Shown here: positions 37,055 through 51,675 of the stretch, piece by piece
Position numbering within the stretch: position 1 is the stretch's first letter
Layout of the letters: each line of letters begins with the position of its first letter
Source of the DNA: Uranotaenia lowii
Taxonomy: Eukaryota > Arthropoda > Insecta > Diptera > Culicidae
DNA: 64,000 nucleotides
Assembly: GCF_029784155.1 (NCBI RefSeq)
Contig: NC_073693.1
Span: 283,233,456-283,297,455 of the forward strand
Direction: 5' to 3'
Program-made: the position numbers and the translations under genes
The notes under the pieces: generated by a model
What the model saw: only the letters and a program-made list of their open reading frames with translations
The model's database searches: none
What the model was told of the DNA's origin: nothing

Positions 37055-38173
37055 ACTGGTGTTGCTCTTCTAGATATTGAAAAAGCATTTGACAGTGTTT
37101 GCCACAAAGGTTTAATAGCTAAATTAGCTCGATTTGATTTTCCTGTATATCTCACCAAAATTATTTTACTAGCCGAACCTCACAAGTAAGCTATCAAAAT
37201 TCATGCTCTGAAAGGACACCTATTAGAGCTGGTGTCCCTCAGGGTAGTATACTTGGGCCAATTTTATACAATATTTTTACTTCTGATCTGCCTGATGTAC
37301 CAGAAGGAAAAGGTAGAAGATTATTTGCTGATGACACTTTGCTTTCAGCCAAAGGTCGGAATTTACGGGTGGTACGCAGTAGATTGCAACTCTGCTAACG
37401 CTTCCAAAACTCAACTTATTTTATTTCCCCATAAGCCAAGAGCTAAATTTTTAAAACCAAATGAAAATCATTCCATAACTTTTAATGGGGTTTCATTAGA
37501 ATGGTCTGATCACGTAAAGCACTTGGGACTTACACTTGATCGGAATCTTACTTTTAAAAATCACATTGAAGAAATTCAATCTAAATGTAATAAATACACT
37601 AAATCTCTTTATTCTCTCATCAACACGAAATCCCGACTGTGCCTGAAGAATAAGATGCTTATTTATAAGCAGGTGTTCTGACCAGCGATAATGTATGCAG
37701 TTCCGATTTGGTCTAGCTGCTGCGCGACGAGGAAGAAAGCCAACCAGAGGATTCAGAACAAGGTTCTGAAAATGATTTTGCGGCTTCCACCTTGGCACAG
37801 CACCGAAGATCTTCATCGGATTGCGGGCATGGCATCTATCGAAGAGATGGCCAACAACATCATCTCCAACTCCAGAGGCAAATCGATGCAGTCTTCCATC
37901 GGAGAGATTCGTTCTCTCTACAATTAGTTTAATTTTAGGATAGTTTTAGTGTTTAGTTGTAAGTTTTAAAAATTTTTGACATTACAGGATGTTCTTCTAC
38001 AAAAAATACTTGATTGTGCTCAGCAAATTTAAGTCGAATAAATAAATTTTAGTAGTCAATAAACTATAGGGCTCTGGACAGTTCATTATTGAACTGAACA
38101 CCTAATTTAATGTAATAATGTAATATAAATGTAATGATACGAATTGGTACGAATAAAGACATATTTAAAAAAA
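37055..38173 (+). mobile_element. Decayed Jockey-clade retrotransposon, Juan-like
   Basis: RT fragments in several frames: ALLDIEKAFDSVCHKGL, VPQGSILGPILYNIFTSDLP, LFADDTLLSA, then VKHLGLTLDRNLTFKNHI and the C-terminal IQNKVLKMILRLPPWHST ending near 37926. An in-frame TGA at 37679..37681 precedes PAIMYAVPIW, and small deletions shift frame near 37200 and 37380. No RNase H is present, as in Jockey elements. A 3' UTR and AATAAAGAC with an A-run end near 38173. The 5' part is missing. It sits about 180 bp downstream of the RNase H element in the same orientation. Confidence 0.82.
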
Positions 38174-39069
38174 GTTACCAAGTTTCCCAATAAGTAACAT
38201 CTGAGTAACTATTCTGAAAAAGTGTCAAAGTTACTAAAAAGTAACCAACTTCTAGCCCTGCTATCATCGAGATAACAAATTTTGGAAATCTATAGCGAAT
38301 TCTGAACCTAGGATTAGTTTTTAAGATTTTGGCATCTGAGTAAAGATTGGCAATCTTGAATAACCTTACTCAATAATGATTAAGAATTTAAAAATTCGAG
38401 TATAGAGTAGAACACCTTACTTGCTGCCATGTTGCTAACATGTTTTATAAAAGCTTTATGGGTGATCAAAAATCAAATCCTAAAGAAAAATGACTTGTCT
38501 GTACTGTTTGTACGTTCTGTGCCGAAGAAAGTGGATAAGGTGACTGTAAAAATTGTATGGCGGGCATCAAACGAAAGTCTCGCCAATTTGGACTAGGTCG
38601 ACCGAAATCTTAACTGGAAATTTGTCCGTCTTTTATACATAATGAACGTAAAAAAGAACTTTAATGTTTTTAATAAACGAATAATAAATACATTTACATG
38701 CAATTTAGTTTGACCACTTTTTGTTCCGAAAAGACATGTTTGCTAGAAACAGTCTTGCGTTCTGAGGTGAGAAGAATGACTGAAAAAGGCTGTGCTAAAA
38801 GAAGGTTGTTTAGCAATTCTGTGAGATTGATAGAGAACGTCGACTTTTTTTTAAATATCCGCAACTCTTCGAGTGAAAGTTACATACGCTGACTTTGAAC
38901 CACGTTCGATTCTCAAAAATTATGTTTCTCAGATCCAACATGAAATGTATCATAATATCGATATCAGACAAGCAAACAGCTTGTTTTTCTGCCAAAAATT
39001 CAACCTGAAAATCTGAAAAAAGTGTAATTGTAATTTATTCCTCCAGACACTTCAGTAATAAAAAAGATT
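38174..39069. other. Non-coding, nothing recognised
   Basis: AT-rich sequence between the Jockey relic and the presumed end of the Ttk69 3' UTR. No gene or element ends seen. Confidence 0.35.
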
Positions 39070-42000
39070 TTTTTTTTGTTTTAAATTTTTTCTTTATTCC
39101 ATTTGCTTTTTGTATGCCATTTTTCAGTTTAAATATATAAAGGTTGTTTCTCTACCTTTTTTTTTTGTTTTGTATGTGTATGGGGTGAACTTCCATAGGG
39201 TGTGTGTGTGGTTTTTGTGTAAGTGTTATTATTTTCATATATTAATTGCAATAACATATATAATATTTTTCTCATAATTACTCCCTTTTTATCTTGCACA
39301 CATTCGCACCCTTCCAAACTTTCGCTTTTTTGCGCTCTCTCGTTCACCATTTATTATTATTCGATAAAGAATACACAGCTTGTTATTTAAAAGAAATATA
39401 ATCACTCTCCCCACTTTCTCGCTCACTCACTCTAATACGATTAAAACATAGTAATTATGTACTTTCATTCACGGCTTTCGAGCTCACCACTGATAATTTG
39501 TATTTGATTTTTTAGGGTTTTTCTTTTATAAATTTTTGTTTTTGCATAAAACTTTTTCTGTTGTTCTTCAGTAAAACGTCGGGTCGGTATACTTGTGTTT
39601 TTTTTTTTGGTTGTTTCGAAAAACAATTTTCATCCCTTTTTCTGCTTTTACTGAGCGCTAGTTGCAAAATTATCAACTAAATAGTATAAATGAATAACGC
39701 GTGCCAAAAGGTGTGTATGGTGGGTGTTTTGCTAGTAGTTTTGTGATCGAATTGGTCCTAGGGTGCCTCCGAAATTAAGGTTTGGAATAAAATATTAGGA
39801 TTTGCATTTCAAAATTGCAACTACCTAGTGTGCGAACGTGTGTGTGTGTGTGTGAAAGCCTTAAAACGTAAAATTGCACTATCTACCTTTGCATGATTTT
39901 TTTTTGTTTTTTTTTTTATTTGTGGGGTTTTTCTTCAATATATTATAATAGCCTAGTTGTTGTGTTCCTATCTGATTAGTGCGGAGGTGTGAGGATCGGT
40001 GCTCGCAAAAAAAAGAGCTTTAGTAATGTTACATGTACATAAGTTAAAAATAGTTGCGTTTGTCCATAACAAATAATAATAATAATATTTTTTTAATATG
40101 TATTGCAGTACTAGTTCTCCATTCTAAATCAAACTATTAAATATGTACAGTGGGACATTTTAAATTGTGGGGTGAGGAAAGTAGTACACAGTTAAACAAT
40201 AGAAGAAAAAATACAACAGGTAGGTACATTTATAAAAAAAAAACAACAACACATGTGAGGTGTTTTTTTTTAGAATTCTGGTTATTCGCACAATGCCGAT
40301 AAAAAGCACGGTGCAATGCCAGTTTAAATATTTGATTATAAGCTCACTAAAAGCAAGTGTTTAGCCGCATGGGCTCAGCACTTTTATTCCGTTTTCAAAG
40401 GGGTTTCATTTCTCCATCGTTTGTAATTGTTGGTATAAATATTATCTCTAGGCTACTTCCCGCTTTACACATTTTGCTCCTCTGATTGTCCTTAAACGCT
40501 AATCCTTTTCTTCACACAAAACAAACATTGTGTGTTATTTCAACCTTTACTAGTACTAGTTAGTGTGCTTACTTAGTTAAACCGTATTTTTCTTTTTTCT
40601 CTAGGATTAAAATTTTGTTTAAAATATATGTATGTATAATAATAGACTCTTGGTATCCTACCTAAAATGCCAAACACTTTGTTAGTAGTTGGTTTATTTT
40701 GTTTTATAAATTTTCATCAACCAATTTCAATTTTTGAAACATCAGGATGAGGCAGATGGGTTTAAAGGAAGTTGAGAGACGAAGATGATAAAAACTACTA
40801 GTATCTCAGACTTTTAAATGTTACACTTCTATGGTTGTTGATGTGGGAAACAAAAAATTATCAATCCGAAACAAGAAATAACTTTTAAGAAAATAAACTA
40901 GGGAGGAGATAAACAACAAAATAAACAAACATAAAATAAATGAGCTAGTTAATTTTTAAAGTACAGAAAAATTTGGACCAAGATTTGAAAAAACTATAAC
41001 ATAAAACGTAAAGTACAATCACAGAATAGGTGTGCTTCTGCCGTTTTATTCTACATCTACTATCAATAGGGATTGTTTGGATTGAATTTCTAATTTTAAC
41101 TAATTTATCTTTTTTACGGTTAAGCAACGAAAATTTAGTTGAAATTTCTGTTTCCAATAGTAGTACGATGTGACAATGAGGATGTGTATAAACCTTTAAG
41201 GTTTTTTTTTATATTTTCTCCAATTGCTAGTTACATAAATCAACTTAAAAGCTTTGAGTACGGATGCAAGCAAGCTTTTTGCAACATGCTCCTGGAATGG
41301 AGATTTGATTTGTGTTCGAAAAAAAAAAACCGAGAGAAACCTTCTTAACGGTGACTTCCCGTAATAATAAATTAAGGAGCGAAAGGATGTTCCCGGTAGC
41401 AGCTTGCCAATTTTAATGGAAAACAAACTAAAACAGAAAAACATTTAAATGAGAGTAACGATCTGCGTCACTCTACCTTTGACGAAAAAAAAAAAAAAAA
41501 ACGGCGAATGAGACGCGATAAAAATAATTAACAACTTCTTTTGCGGTTTGATTTTTTTTTATCTTAAAGGACGTCGCTCGTTAAAAAAAAACATAAATAC
41601 GGTGCTCGAACCTAAGAAATGGGAAACTTTAGACTTAAGATGCTTCTTTGTACACATACACTAATTAAATATGCTGGCTGTCTGGTTGTTGTTGTTGTTC
41701 CTTTTCTTCGATTCATTTGGTTATTTGGTTGTTCTTTTGATGGGGAACTTTTTCATCTACTATGTAAGTGTATAACTAAAAATAAACGTCTCAATCCGGA
41801 AGTGGGGGATCTCGTCTTGCCGAGAAATTCACTCCCATTGGGAATGAAATCTTGAGCAAAGAAGGACCTGCCCCGAACTATCTCGGCATTGATTGTATGG
41901 GAAGACTTGCGTGAAGTGGTTGTTGTGTATGTTATATTTTTTTTCATATTTCAACATTGCTTTGCGTATGGGCAACGCGCTCTAACTTAAAGAGGGATAT

Positions 42001-42286
42001 GTGGGTGAAAGAATTGTGACCAGGATGTTTCAGGAGAAAATATAATGTAATTATAAAGTTTTTCTAAAATTTATAACAGAGATCTTCAAAAACTTTTTTC
42101 TAGGTGCTTAGAAAGTTATCTTGGAAAAAATGTAACTATTTTTTCCTATCAGCTTCTGATAGAAATCGATTATCAAAACTTCTTAGTAATTCTGGCAACA
42201 CTGCATAATGTTATGAAAATATCATGTGAATTTAAATCAATGACCGACATTTTCGAATACTGTTTGCCTTAAACGTTAATTCTTTT

Positions 42287-42338
42287 TTGACACGAATGCC
42301 AAAGCGTTGGTAAAGTGTCACAAATAAACAAAAAAAAA
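42287..42338 (+). mobile_element. Minimal 52-bp LINE 3'-end insertion
   Basis: Contains GACACGAATGCCAAA and GTTGGTAAAGTGTC, the 3' UTR end of the non-LTR family seen at 28526..28868, plus an A-rich tail. It is flanked by a perfect 12-bp target duplication GTTAATTCTTTT (42275..42286 and 42339..42350). Confidence 0.82.
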
Positions 42339-42360
42339 GTTAATTCTTTTAGAATCAGTG

Positions 42361-42594
42361 CTACAGAGTAACCGCAAAACTACGAATCAATTTTTCTCTG
42401 TTTTACCGACTGGTTGTTTACCGAAACTTCGGTGGGAATTTCCAGTTGCTCGTTAAAAATAGCTAGTCTTTCGTTGAAAAATAACCGATTCTACGGTAAA
42501 AATTACCGAATGCTATGTAAAAAAAAAAGCAAAACGTTCTGAACTGGCCAGTTATTCGCATGTTAAGAATTTGGTAGATTTTCCATTTACTGTG
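42361..42594. mobile_element. Degenerate family A MITE
   Basis: TTACCGA/TCGGTAA motifs are scattered through it, and the right end (GCATGTTAAGAATTTGGTAG then TTTACTGTG) matches the family A terminus at 8530..8595 with many changes. The left end is poorly preserved. Confidence 0.5.
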
Positions 42595-42624
42595 CTGGTC
42601 TCCTGTTTTATTTGGATTTCACTT

Positions 42625-43110
42625 CGAGCGAGTTCACTCGTGTTGGTAAAAAGTGATTTGATGAAATTTTGACACTAGCACATTTTTAAAACTTTACCAT
42701 GTAAAAACATTTTCAAGATTTGCGGCCTTCAAGATTTTTTAACACAACACGTGTTCTATTTTCGCATTCTGTGATGCCAGTTTAGTTCGATTACGGCTGA
42801 AATAGAAACAGTGTTGTAAAAAAATTCAACACCAATTGGTAGAAATTTTGACATTTTGAAAATTTTACCAAGCAAAAATGTTTTCAAGATCTTTGGGCGT
42901 TGTATTTTTTTACAGTACTGTTTTTATTTCAGCCGTATGTGATAGAAATATTGCTATTTTTTCATCACAGCATGCGAAACTGCAACACGTGTTGTTAAAA
43001 AAACTTGAAGGCCACAGATCTTGAAAATATTTCTGCATGGTAAAACTTTCAAAATGTACTACATGTGTCAAATTTTCTACCACTTTTTCGCAACACGAGT
43101 GGACTTGCTC
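42625..43110. repeat. Fold-back element with nested hairpins
   Basis: The left arm from CGAGCGAGTTCACTCGTGTT is inverted at the right end (AACACGAGTGGACTTGCTC). Inside, TTTTCAAGATTTGCGGCCTT mirrors AAGGCCACAGATCTTGAAAA, and a GATTACGGCTGAAAT segment mirrors ATTTCAGCCGTATGTG. The two nested hairpins make up nearly the whole 486 bp. Arms have diverged moderately. Confidence 0.65.
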
Positions 43111-44026
43111 TTATGCAGTCTCAAAAACGATTCGAAAATTGGTAAAAAATGGACATGAAAACTTAAATTCTTAAAATAACGAATTTTCCAACTTAGCTTT
43201 TAAACCTGAAACAATCCATGGTCTCAATCCTGCCTTGAAAGGAATCCGTATGTGTCTGTGAGGGGAAATCGGTGAATTTTTGTCTAGTTAGCTAACTAAA
43301 GTTCTTTTGATAATGACAAGTGACTTGAAAGTGGTTTATTTTAAATAATAAAATAAAGTTTACTTTTGTAAAAGGTTAACCGATCGAACTTGACACATGT
43401 TTTAGAAGGATGATTTGTAGTATGTGTGCATTAATTAATGAGATTAGAATTTAGGGGACAAATTTTCATTTTTTTAATGTTTCTCTCCTATCCAGCTGAT
43501 TGATTCAACTTCTATCCTAAGAGTTTGGGATAGATACGCGACCGTTTGTTTTTTTTTCCTCTTGCAGTTGCTCTGTACAATTCCAATGCTTAAAATTACA
43601 AATACCCTTTAGAAGGAATGATAACGATCTTTCTTTTCCGTGTGTCGTACCTTAGTATGCATGTGTGTGGTTGCGTTTGTGTGCTTTGGCCCGCACGCGG
43701 GCTCGCCAAGCAATAGAATAATTAAACAACAGAACATGTAAAAAAGTGTACAGTTAAAAAATAAAAATAATAATAGTAAAACAATTATTGCAGCTCTCTC
43801 TGTGTCTGTCTCAGTGCCCGGTTGTTCCCTTCGTCGCAGTCGACGACGAAGTGGAGTTGATGGGCTTTTGTGCGGTCCGGCCAGTGCCGGACTTTACTGT
43901 TGTTGCTTTAGTGTTGCTAGCCTCTTCATGTTTCGTGGTCAGTTGCTTCGCTTTACTGTTGGAATCCTCGTGCCCTCGGAGCGAAAGTCGCAGCGAAGTT
44001 CGACGTCCTTCGCTCCGAGCGTCATA

Positions 44027-46342
<2,316 letters not shown>

Positions 46343-47115
46343 ACTAGATCGCCCCAAATTTGTGTGGGAAATTGTTTTGCGCTGCAGGCTAAAATTGATC
46401 CTAGGCCTGGTACAAGATCACATGCCAAATTTGGGCCAGATCGGATCACGGGAAGGGGTCGCTTAACGAGCCTAAAGTTTGTAAGGGACTTTGAGACATT
46501 TTGTTCAAGAGGAACATGAAAATCCAGTTTTTCATGAATAACTTTGGTCCCCTTCGGCCGATTTCTTTAAAAAAAAAGTTTTTCTTAAAGCCTAAACTAT
46601 GGAAAATATTTTATCCCAAGACTGCATTTCGATTCGACTTATGATAAAAAAGTTATTAAACTTCAAAAACGGGGTACATTTGTTCAGGGTGATATTCATC
46701 ACTGTTAATGCTGCGTCAAAATGTTCAAAGCGGTGTATCTCATTAATAGTGATGAACATCACCCTTAAAAAGGTAACTATTATTTGAAGCTTAATAACTA
46801 TTGTGTCTTAACTTGAATCGAAATGCAGTCTTCGGATGAAATATTTTTCATAGTTTAGGCTTTAAGAAAAACCTTTTTCAAAAGAAATCGGCCGAAGGGG
46901 ACCAAAGTTATTCATGAAGAACTGGATTTTCGTGTTCCTGCCGAACAAAATGTCTCAAAATCCCATACAAATTTCAGGCTGGTTGAGCGACCCTTTCCCG
47001 TGATCCGATATGGCCCAAATCAAATTTGGCATGAGACCTTGTACTAGGCCTAGGATCAATTTAAGCCTGCAGCGCATAACTTTTTCAAATGTCGGGTCAT
47101 TTGGGGAACTCTAGT
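46343..47115. mobile_element. Complete fold-back element, family C
   Basis: A 773-bp palindrome centred near 46715. The left arm (ACTAGATCGCCCCAAAT, GGCCAGATCGGATCACGGGA, CTTCGGCCGATTTCTTT, AAGACTGCATTTCGATT) is repeated in inverse order on the right, ending GGGTCATTTGGGGAACTCTA. No coding. Partial copies at 10985..11390 (right half) and 59100..59370 (left half) confirm it as a mobile family. It sits in the ttk intron. Confidence 0.85.
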
Positions 47116-47695
47116 GTCATCTCAAGTACATAATTACAAATTTGATAGGACATTTAAAGTTGATTGGATGTCACATTGGCACCAATTTGGAACTTCCATA
47201 AAGTTTGGGTGGAAAAAATGCTGATATTTTTCATTTTAACTCGCGACGTGTTCTTTCTATAGAAATAAGTTTATGAGTCCAAGGCAGTTCAGGAAAAAGG
47301 ATTGTTTTGAATCCAGAAAAGGTACAAGGAGTTTTTTTAATACACCATGAGAAAAAAATCCAAATAAATGTCGAGAAAACGGTTGAAATCGCAAAAGCTT
47401 AAAAATTGTTTTTTTTTAGTTTTAATGGCGGTCCCAAATTCGAACTTTTCTAATCGTTTAAGATCAAGAGTTAAAATTCGTTCAATATTTTTCAATTTGT
47501 TTCATTATTTTTAAATTTTTGATTATTTTTTAATTTTAAAAACATTTTTTAATTTTTTTATCTAGTTTTTTTTTTATTTTTTTCAATTACCTAGTATCTT
47601 TCTATTTTTTATGTGTGAGTTTTGTTTTTATATTTATATTTTTTCTACATTGTCTTCTACATTTTGTCCAGAATATTTTTTGTATTTGGCCTGCC

Positions 47696-47935
47696 TTCGA
47701 CCAGACCGAACTGAGCGCCATTAGAAAATTTGAAAACAACAGAATCTATTTCTCCAGTTATTCATATCCTTGATCGCAAAACCGAATACGAATGATTAAA
47801 ATGAATTCCTTGAATTATAAACTATTGATTCTAGCTCATAAACATCGAAGGTTTTGTTTCTAGATGAAAATATTTGCACATGAAGTTCAAGTGTCTTGAA
47901 AAAATGCTGATGGCGTTCAGTTCGGTCTGGTCGAA
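47696..47935. repeat. Small inverted-repeat element, 240 bp
   Basis: CTTCGACCAGACCGAACTGA at 47696 is mirrored by TCAGTTCGGTCTGGTCGAA ending at 47935, about 27 bp per arm with one mismatch. Non-coding centre. No target duplication established. Confidence 0.55.
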
Positions 47936-48078
47936 TCCCGACCATTTATTCATTTTTTTTTGTTTTTCAGAAGTCACGTGAAACGCTCTTGAAATTCTCC
48001 TGTTTTATTAAATCATTTATATGTCCCTTTCTAAACATTTTGTTTTTTTTCTGTAAGCTTTTATTCAATAAGCCGCAG

Positions 48079-48147
48079 GCCGTGGCTCAGAGGATAGCCT
48101 TCAAATTTTCTAAGCCAACGGCCATGAGATCGAATCCCGGTCACGGC
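48079..48147 (+). repeat. tRNA-derived SINE head
   Basis: The acceptor-like GCCGTGG pairs fully with TCACGGC across 69 nt (last pair G-U). An A-box TGGCTCAGAGGATAG and a B-box GATCGAATCCC are at tRNA spacing, but the T-arm and anticodon arm pair poorly and no usable anticodon loop forms. It is therefore a SINE or tRNA pseudogene rather than a working tRNA. An A-rich stretch follows. Confidence 0.6.
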
Positions 48148-48196
48148 ACACATAGTACAAAAATTTAAAAAAATAAAATTTGTTCAATATTTTTGG

Positions 48197-48507
48197 ATTG
48201 GATTGGATTTTGTTTATTTATAGAGGATTTTAACCATCTTGGTCATTCTTCCTCTTGGAAAAAGAAGGTTACATAGTTATTTTTAAATTTAAATCTTACT
48301 TAGTATGTTTGCACATTTTAAAAACTTTATAAGTTTATCTTCATTTGCAGTGTTCAATGCTGTTGCGATGTCATGACCTATACCACTGCTTTGCCTTTCC
48401 TTCGAATAACGCCTACATTGTCCGATTATATGGGCCACTGTCAGTGGCTCATTACACGAGATGCATGTTAAAAGTCCTTTTGTATCAATATTTTTGAATT
48501 TATTCAA
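48197..48507 (-). mobile_element. 5'-truncated non-LTR retrotransposon end
   Basis: On the minus strand the frame 48507..48289 encodes a non-LTR ORF2 C-terminus with CISCNEPLTVAHIIGQCRRY and stops after FLKCANILSKI. About 90 nt of 3' UTR follow, ending in CTCTATAAATAAACAAAATC and a (CCAAT)n tail. It is related in layout to, but diverged from, the 28526 element. No target duplication was fixed. Confidence 0.75.
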
Positions 48508-48759
48508 TTATTTTGAATTTTTGATAAATTTTTTTATTTTTAAAACATTTTAAAAATTTTTTGGTTAACTTTTTTTTTTAATTTTGTAATTGTTCAGAAT
48601 TTCTTTTCATTTTTTTTTATCCCATTTTTCTTTTGTTCAGATTTTTTTTTTAAATTTTTTTTTATCCCATTTTATAGTTTTTAGAAGTCACGTAAAACAC
48701 ACTTGGAATTTCCTTTTCTATTTTATCATGTTGTATATGTTTGTTTCTCATTATATCGT

Positions 48760-50580
48760 GTCCATTATTGAATCGCACTTAAGGAACTTTAATAGAAATT
48801 CCTATTGCGAACCTTTATTCAGCTAGTATGGAACTTTGAAAGCACACATCAAATGGTTACTAAACATTCGATCGTTTAGGGGATAAAGCTGCACGTGATT
48901 GACGAAGCTTTTCTTTCGGAGCACATCGAGTAAAAACCGTTTCTTCTAGTTTCCACCAAATTTCAGAAGGGTGTTAGCATCAACCGAATAAATGTACAGG
49001 TGCGGTGAAAACTAGAGAGAATGCATCCGACAAAAGAAAACCCCCATCAACCAGATTAAGCTTCCCCCCGTTTTTTTTTCGGTAATAATCAACCAAAACA
49101 ACAAAAACTAACAAAGTTTATTACTTCCTCCTTTCGAAAAATCAAGAAAGAAATATTAGTTTTGACAAGTCAAAATAAAATAAAGGAAAAAATACACTCC
49201 AGTTCCCCCCGCCTTTCTCCGGACGAACCGATCGAGATTTCAGCCTTCCCGTTTCGTGATTATAAAGAGCTTACAAAGAAACTGACTGAGTTTGTGTGTC
49301 TGCTACTAGAAGGTCGGTGGGTTGAGGTTGAGATTGAGCTTTTGAGGTAGGGTACGGGGTACGGTACTACTACTGCTAGGGTATATTAATGGTGATTGCT
49401 TTCTTCGGTTTCTCATTAATTTTCGACTGGGCTGCGGCGCCTGGGAAGCCGGAAACTCACCTCGGCTCGACGAGAGATTGCTTTCTGTTTCCGGCACTTC
49501 TCTTGTTACTTCTCTTCTTGTTTGCGTGTGTGTCTGTGTGTCTTTGTTTCTGGCTCGGATATACATTTGCATTTCCGGTGCACTTTTGGATTTCGACTCC
49601 TGGGTCTCACTCGAATTTTGAAGTTTGAATCAAAGACTTAGTGACTAAGAGGGACAAAAAAGGTGACGGTGACGCGTGGCCCCTCCCATCTTTCCCTCGA
49701 TTCGATTCAGCACGCGAAGGGAGACCGGGCTAGGGAGGGGCCTTTTGATTGATTTTGTTTCTTTTTTGAAACCCCGCGGTTCAGTTATACGGTACCACGC
49801 GCGACTTTTTTTTCTTCCACACGAGAAACAATCCCTTTTAGCTTTTCCGGAGTTAATAAAATAAAGTAAAAAAATAATATTTATATCACAGTTGTAGAAG
49901 AGTAAAGATTACCACCCCTGCAGGAGGAGGAGGATGAGAGAAGTGTTCCGAGTTGGGTAGTTTTTTTTTATTGTTTTTGTTATAAATATACATGGGGGGG
50001 ACTGTAACAGTTGTTATACATAGAGAGTTATAGTGAGGTGAGGGGGGTTTAAATTATCGTGTTGTTAGGTAAGACAGATTTCCTTTTTCCATGCCGGGGG
50101 AGAAGGCCCGGAATTAGAATTATACTATGGGTTCACATGGAAGTCACAACGGGGGGATCACAATGGCGGTAGGAATTATAATAGAATAGACAGACAGGGG
50201 TACACCACCAGCAGGAGGGAGGTGCACCTCGAGAGAGTTCGAGCGAAGAGAAAGAAGAAAATGGTGCTGATGATGATGATGATGATTGTGGTGCTAGGGT
50301 TAATGAGCGGGGAAAAACTATTTCTCCTTTCCTGCGCGAGCGTTCCGAGCAGCGCTCTATGCATACAACAGCACAGCAGATTACAATCGGATAACGGTGA
50401 ATTCCGAAAGATTGCGGATAGGTGTGAAAGAATGGGTGCAAAAGGAACAAGATTGTTGTATGTACACAGAGTGGTGAATGGGATTGAATATTTTTGTGGT
50501 GAAAGGAAGAAGACTCCGAACCCAACACGCGGAAGACGGAAAGAAGCAACGAGTGGGCAACGACCCACTGCTACACATAC
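48760..50580 (-). other. ttk: ttk intron next to exon 2, transposon-poor
   Basis: About 1.8 kb just downstream of exon 2 with fewer repeats and higher GC than other non-coding parts; no gene was recognised. If the exon 2 donor were not used, the frame would continue about 66 residues and stop near 50381. Confidence 0.4.
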
Positions 50581-51406
50581 CTGACATGCTGTTTTCGTTC
50601 CGTAGACTACTGGCCGAACTCTTGGCATTGTTCATTGCGTGACTGTTGTTGTTGTTGGTGGCACCGGTGGCCGAGATCGAAGAAGAGGCGGGGGCTTTGC
50701 TGCTGGCTGATTTGTTGTTAACGCTGTTGTTATTGTTGTTAACCATCGGGGGGCTACCGGAGGCATCCATCGAGTCCTCGTGGTCGTTTTCCTCGGAACG
50801 GCTGATAACATTTTCATCGTCCGAGCCACCCATTTTGACGTCCATGACCAGCTCCGGGGAATCCTGGGGTCCATCACTTTCATACCCATCGTATTCCCCA
50901 TCTCCTGTATCGCTTCCGGACAGCTTTCGCGGTCTAACCCGCTTCCTTCTCTGTTGCGAAAGGGCATTTCCCAAGACCGGATTCGTGAGCAGCATACTCT
51001 GACCGGCAGCGGATTTCTGCTTCGATTGGCCCTGCTGTTGCTCCCCTCCCCTAGTGGACGTCGTCGTCAGCTGGGTGTTCCGACTGGCGGCCGCCGCTAA
51101 CTGTTGCTGCAACTGTTGATTCTGTTGCTGCTGTGATTGGTTTTGGTTTGTTCCGGCGGCATTGACGGCCGCTGGCGGGGGTTTGTCGTCGTTCACCTCG
51201 GTGAGACCCTTTATCCGGAGGCTTTCCGCCACCCGCAGGAACGCGGCCAGCCGGTCCTGATCGACGGACACCTCGCCCCGGTACATGAAGTCCAGCAGAC
51301 ATTTCATGTCTTTGTAGGGTACATCTTTGAGGATCACGATCGGGTCCTTTTCCTGGTGCCCGACGAAGATCGCCTGGAAGTACGGACTGCAGGCCGATAG
51401 GACCAT
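50581..51406 (-). CDS. ttk: tramtrack common exon 2 (end of BTB domain and linker)
   Basis: 826 nt encoding residues 47-321 shared by both isoforms. The acceptor CTATTCCAG precedes 51406 and the donor TCAG|GTATGT follows 50581, leaving phase 1. MVLSACSPYFQAIF...PIVILKDVPYKDMKCLLDF...YRGEVSVDQDRL...ESLRIKGLTEVNDDKP completes the BTB/POZ fold and is nearly the Drosophila Ttk sequence as I recall it. BTB domains of this group dimerise and recruit corepressors. Next come Gln-rich repeats, a basic RRKRVRPRKLSGSD (AT-hook-like, with V in place of the usual G of the RGRP core), acidic Ser/Asp stretches and Asn/Ser-rich linker. Both last exons start with the two bases needed to finish the split codon. 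Confidence 0.96.
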
Positions 51407-51675
51407 CTGGAATAGAGGGAATAAGAAAAAAATGGTGAGAATTCTATCGGGAAATGTCCTCTTTTTACACTAAGTACTTTTTAAAAAAAATTTGGGCTTT
51501 CGTATGATCAAAATATTTCTTAGAATTAACTTCAGTAGAAGCGCCCTTTAAATAAGTCAAGGGTGCCTTCATTTGATAGAGTTTACTCTCCTGAATCTAA
51601 AATGTTTCTATTGAACTTACGATAGAGAAAAATATAAAAATGGTGTTCGGGTTTTGATATTGTTAGAATCATGTA

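Larger units (their letters stand above)
39070..44026 (-). other. ttk: Probable long 3' UTR of the Ttk69 transcript
   Basis: About 5 kb downstream of the Ttk69 stop with few transposons compared with its surroundings and many T/GT-rich stretches, including a (GT)n run near 39839..39854. AATAAA on the minus strand occurs near 39093 and also near 43332, so the transcript could end early (about 0.7 kb) or late (about 4.9 kb). A 52-bp LINE stub, a degenerate family A MITE and a fold-back element lie at 42287..43110. The UTR limits are inferred only. Confidence 0.35.
47968..48740. repeat. Direct repeat flanking a SINE and a LINE end
   Basis: AGAAGTCACGTGAAACGCTC... at about 47970..48030 recurs as AGAAGTCACGTAAAACACAC... 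at about 48682..48740, with T-rich sequence before both. The SINE and the minus-strand LINE fragment lie between the two copies, suggesting a local duplication separated by insertions. Confidence 0.45.

Noticed and set aside
48079..48147. Possible functional tRNA gene
   Set aside because: The acceptor stem pairs, but T-arm and anticodon arm do not, and no normal 7-nt anticodon loop forms; called a SINE head.
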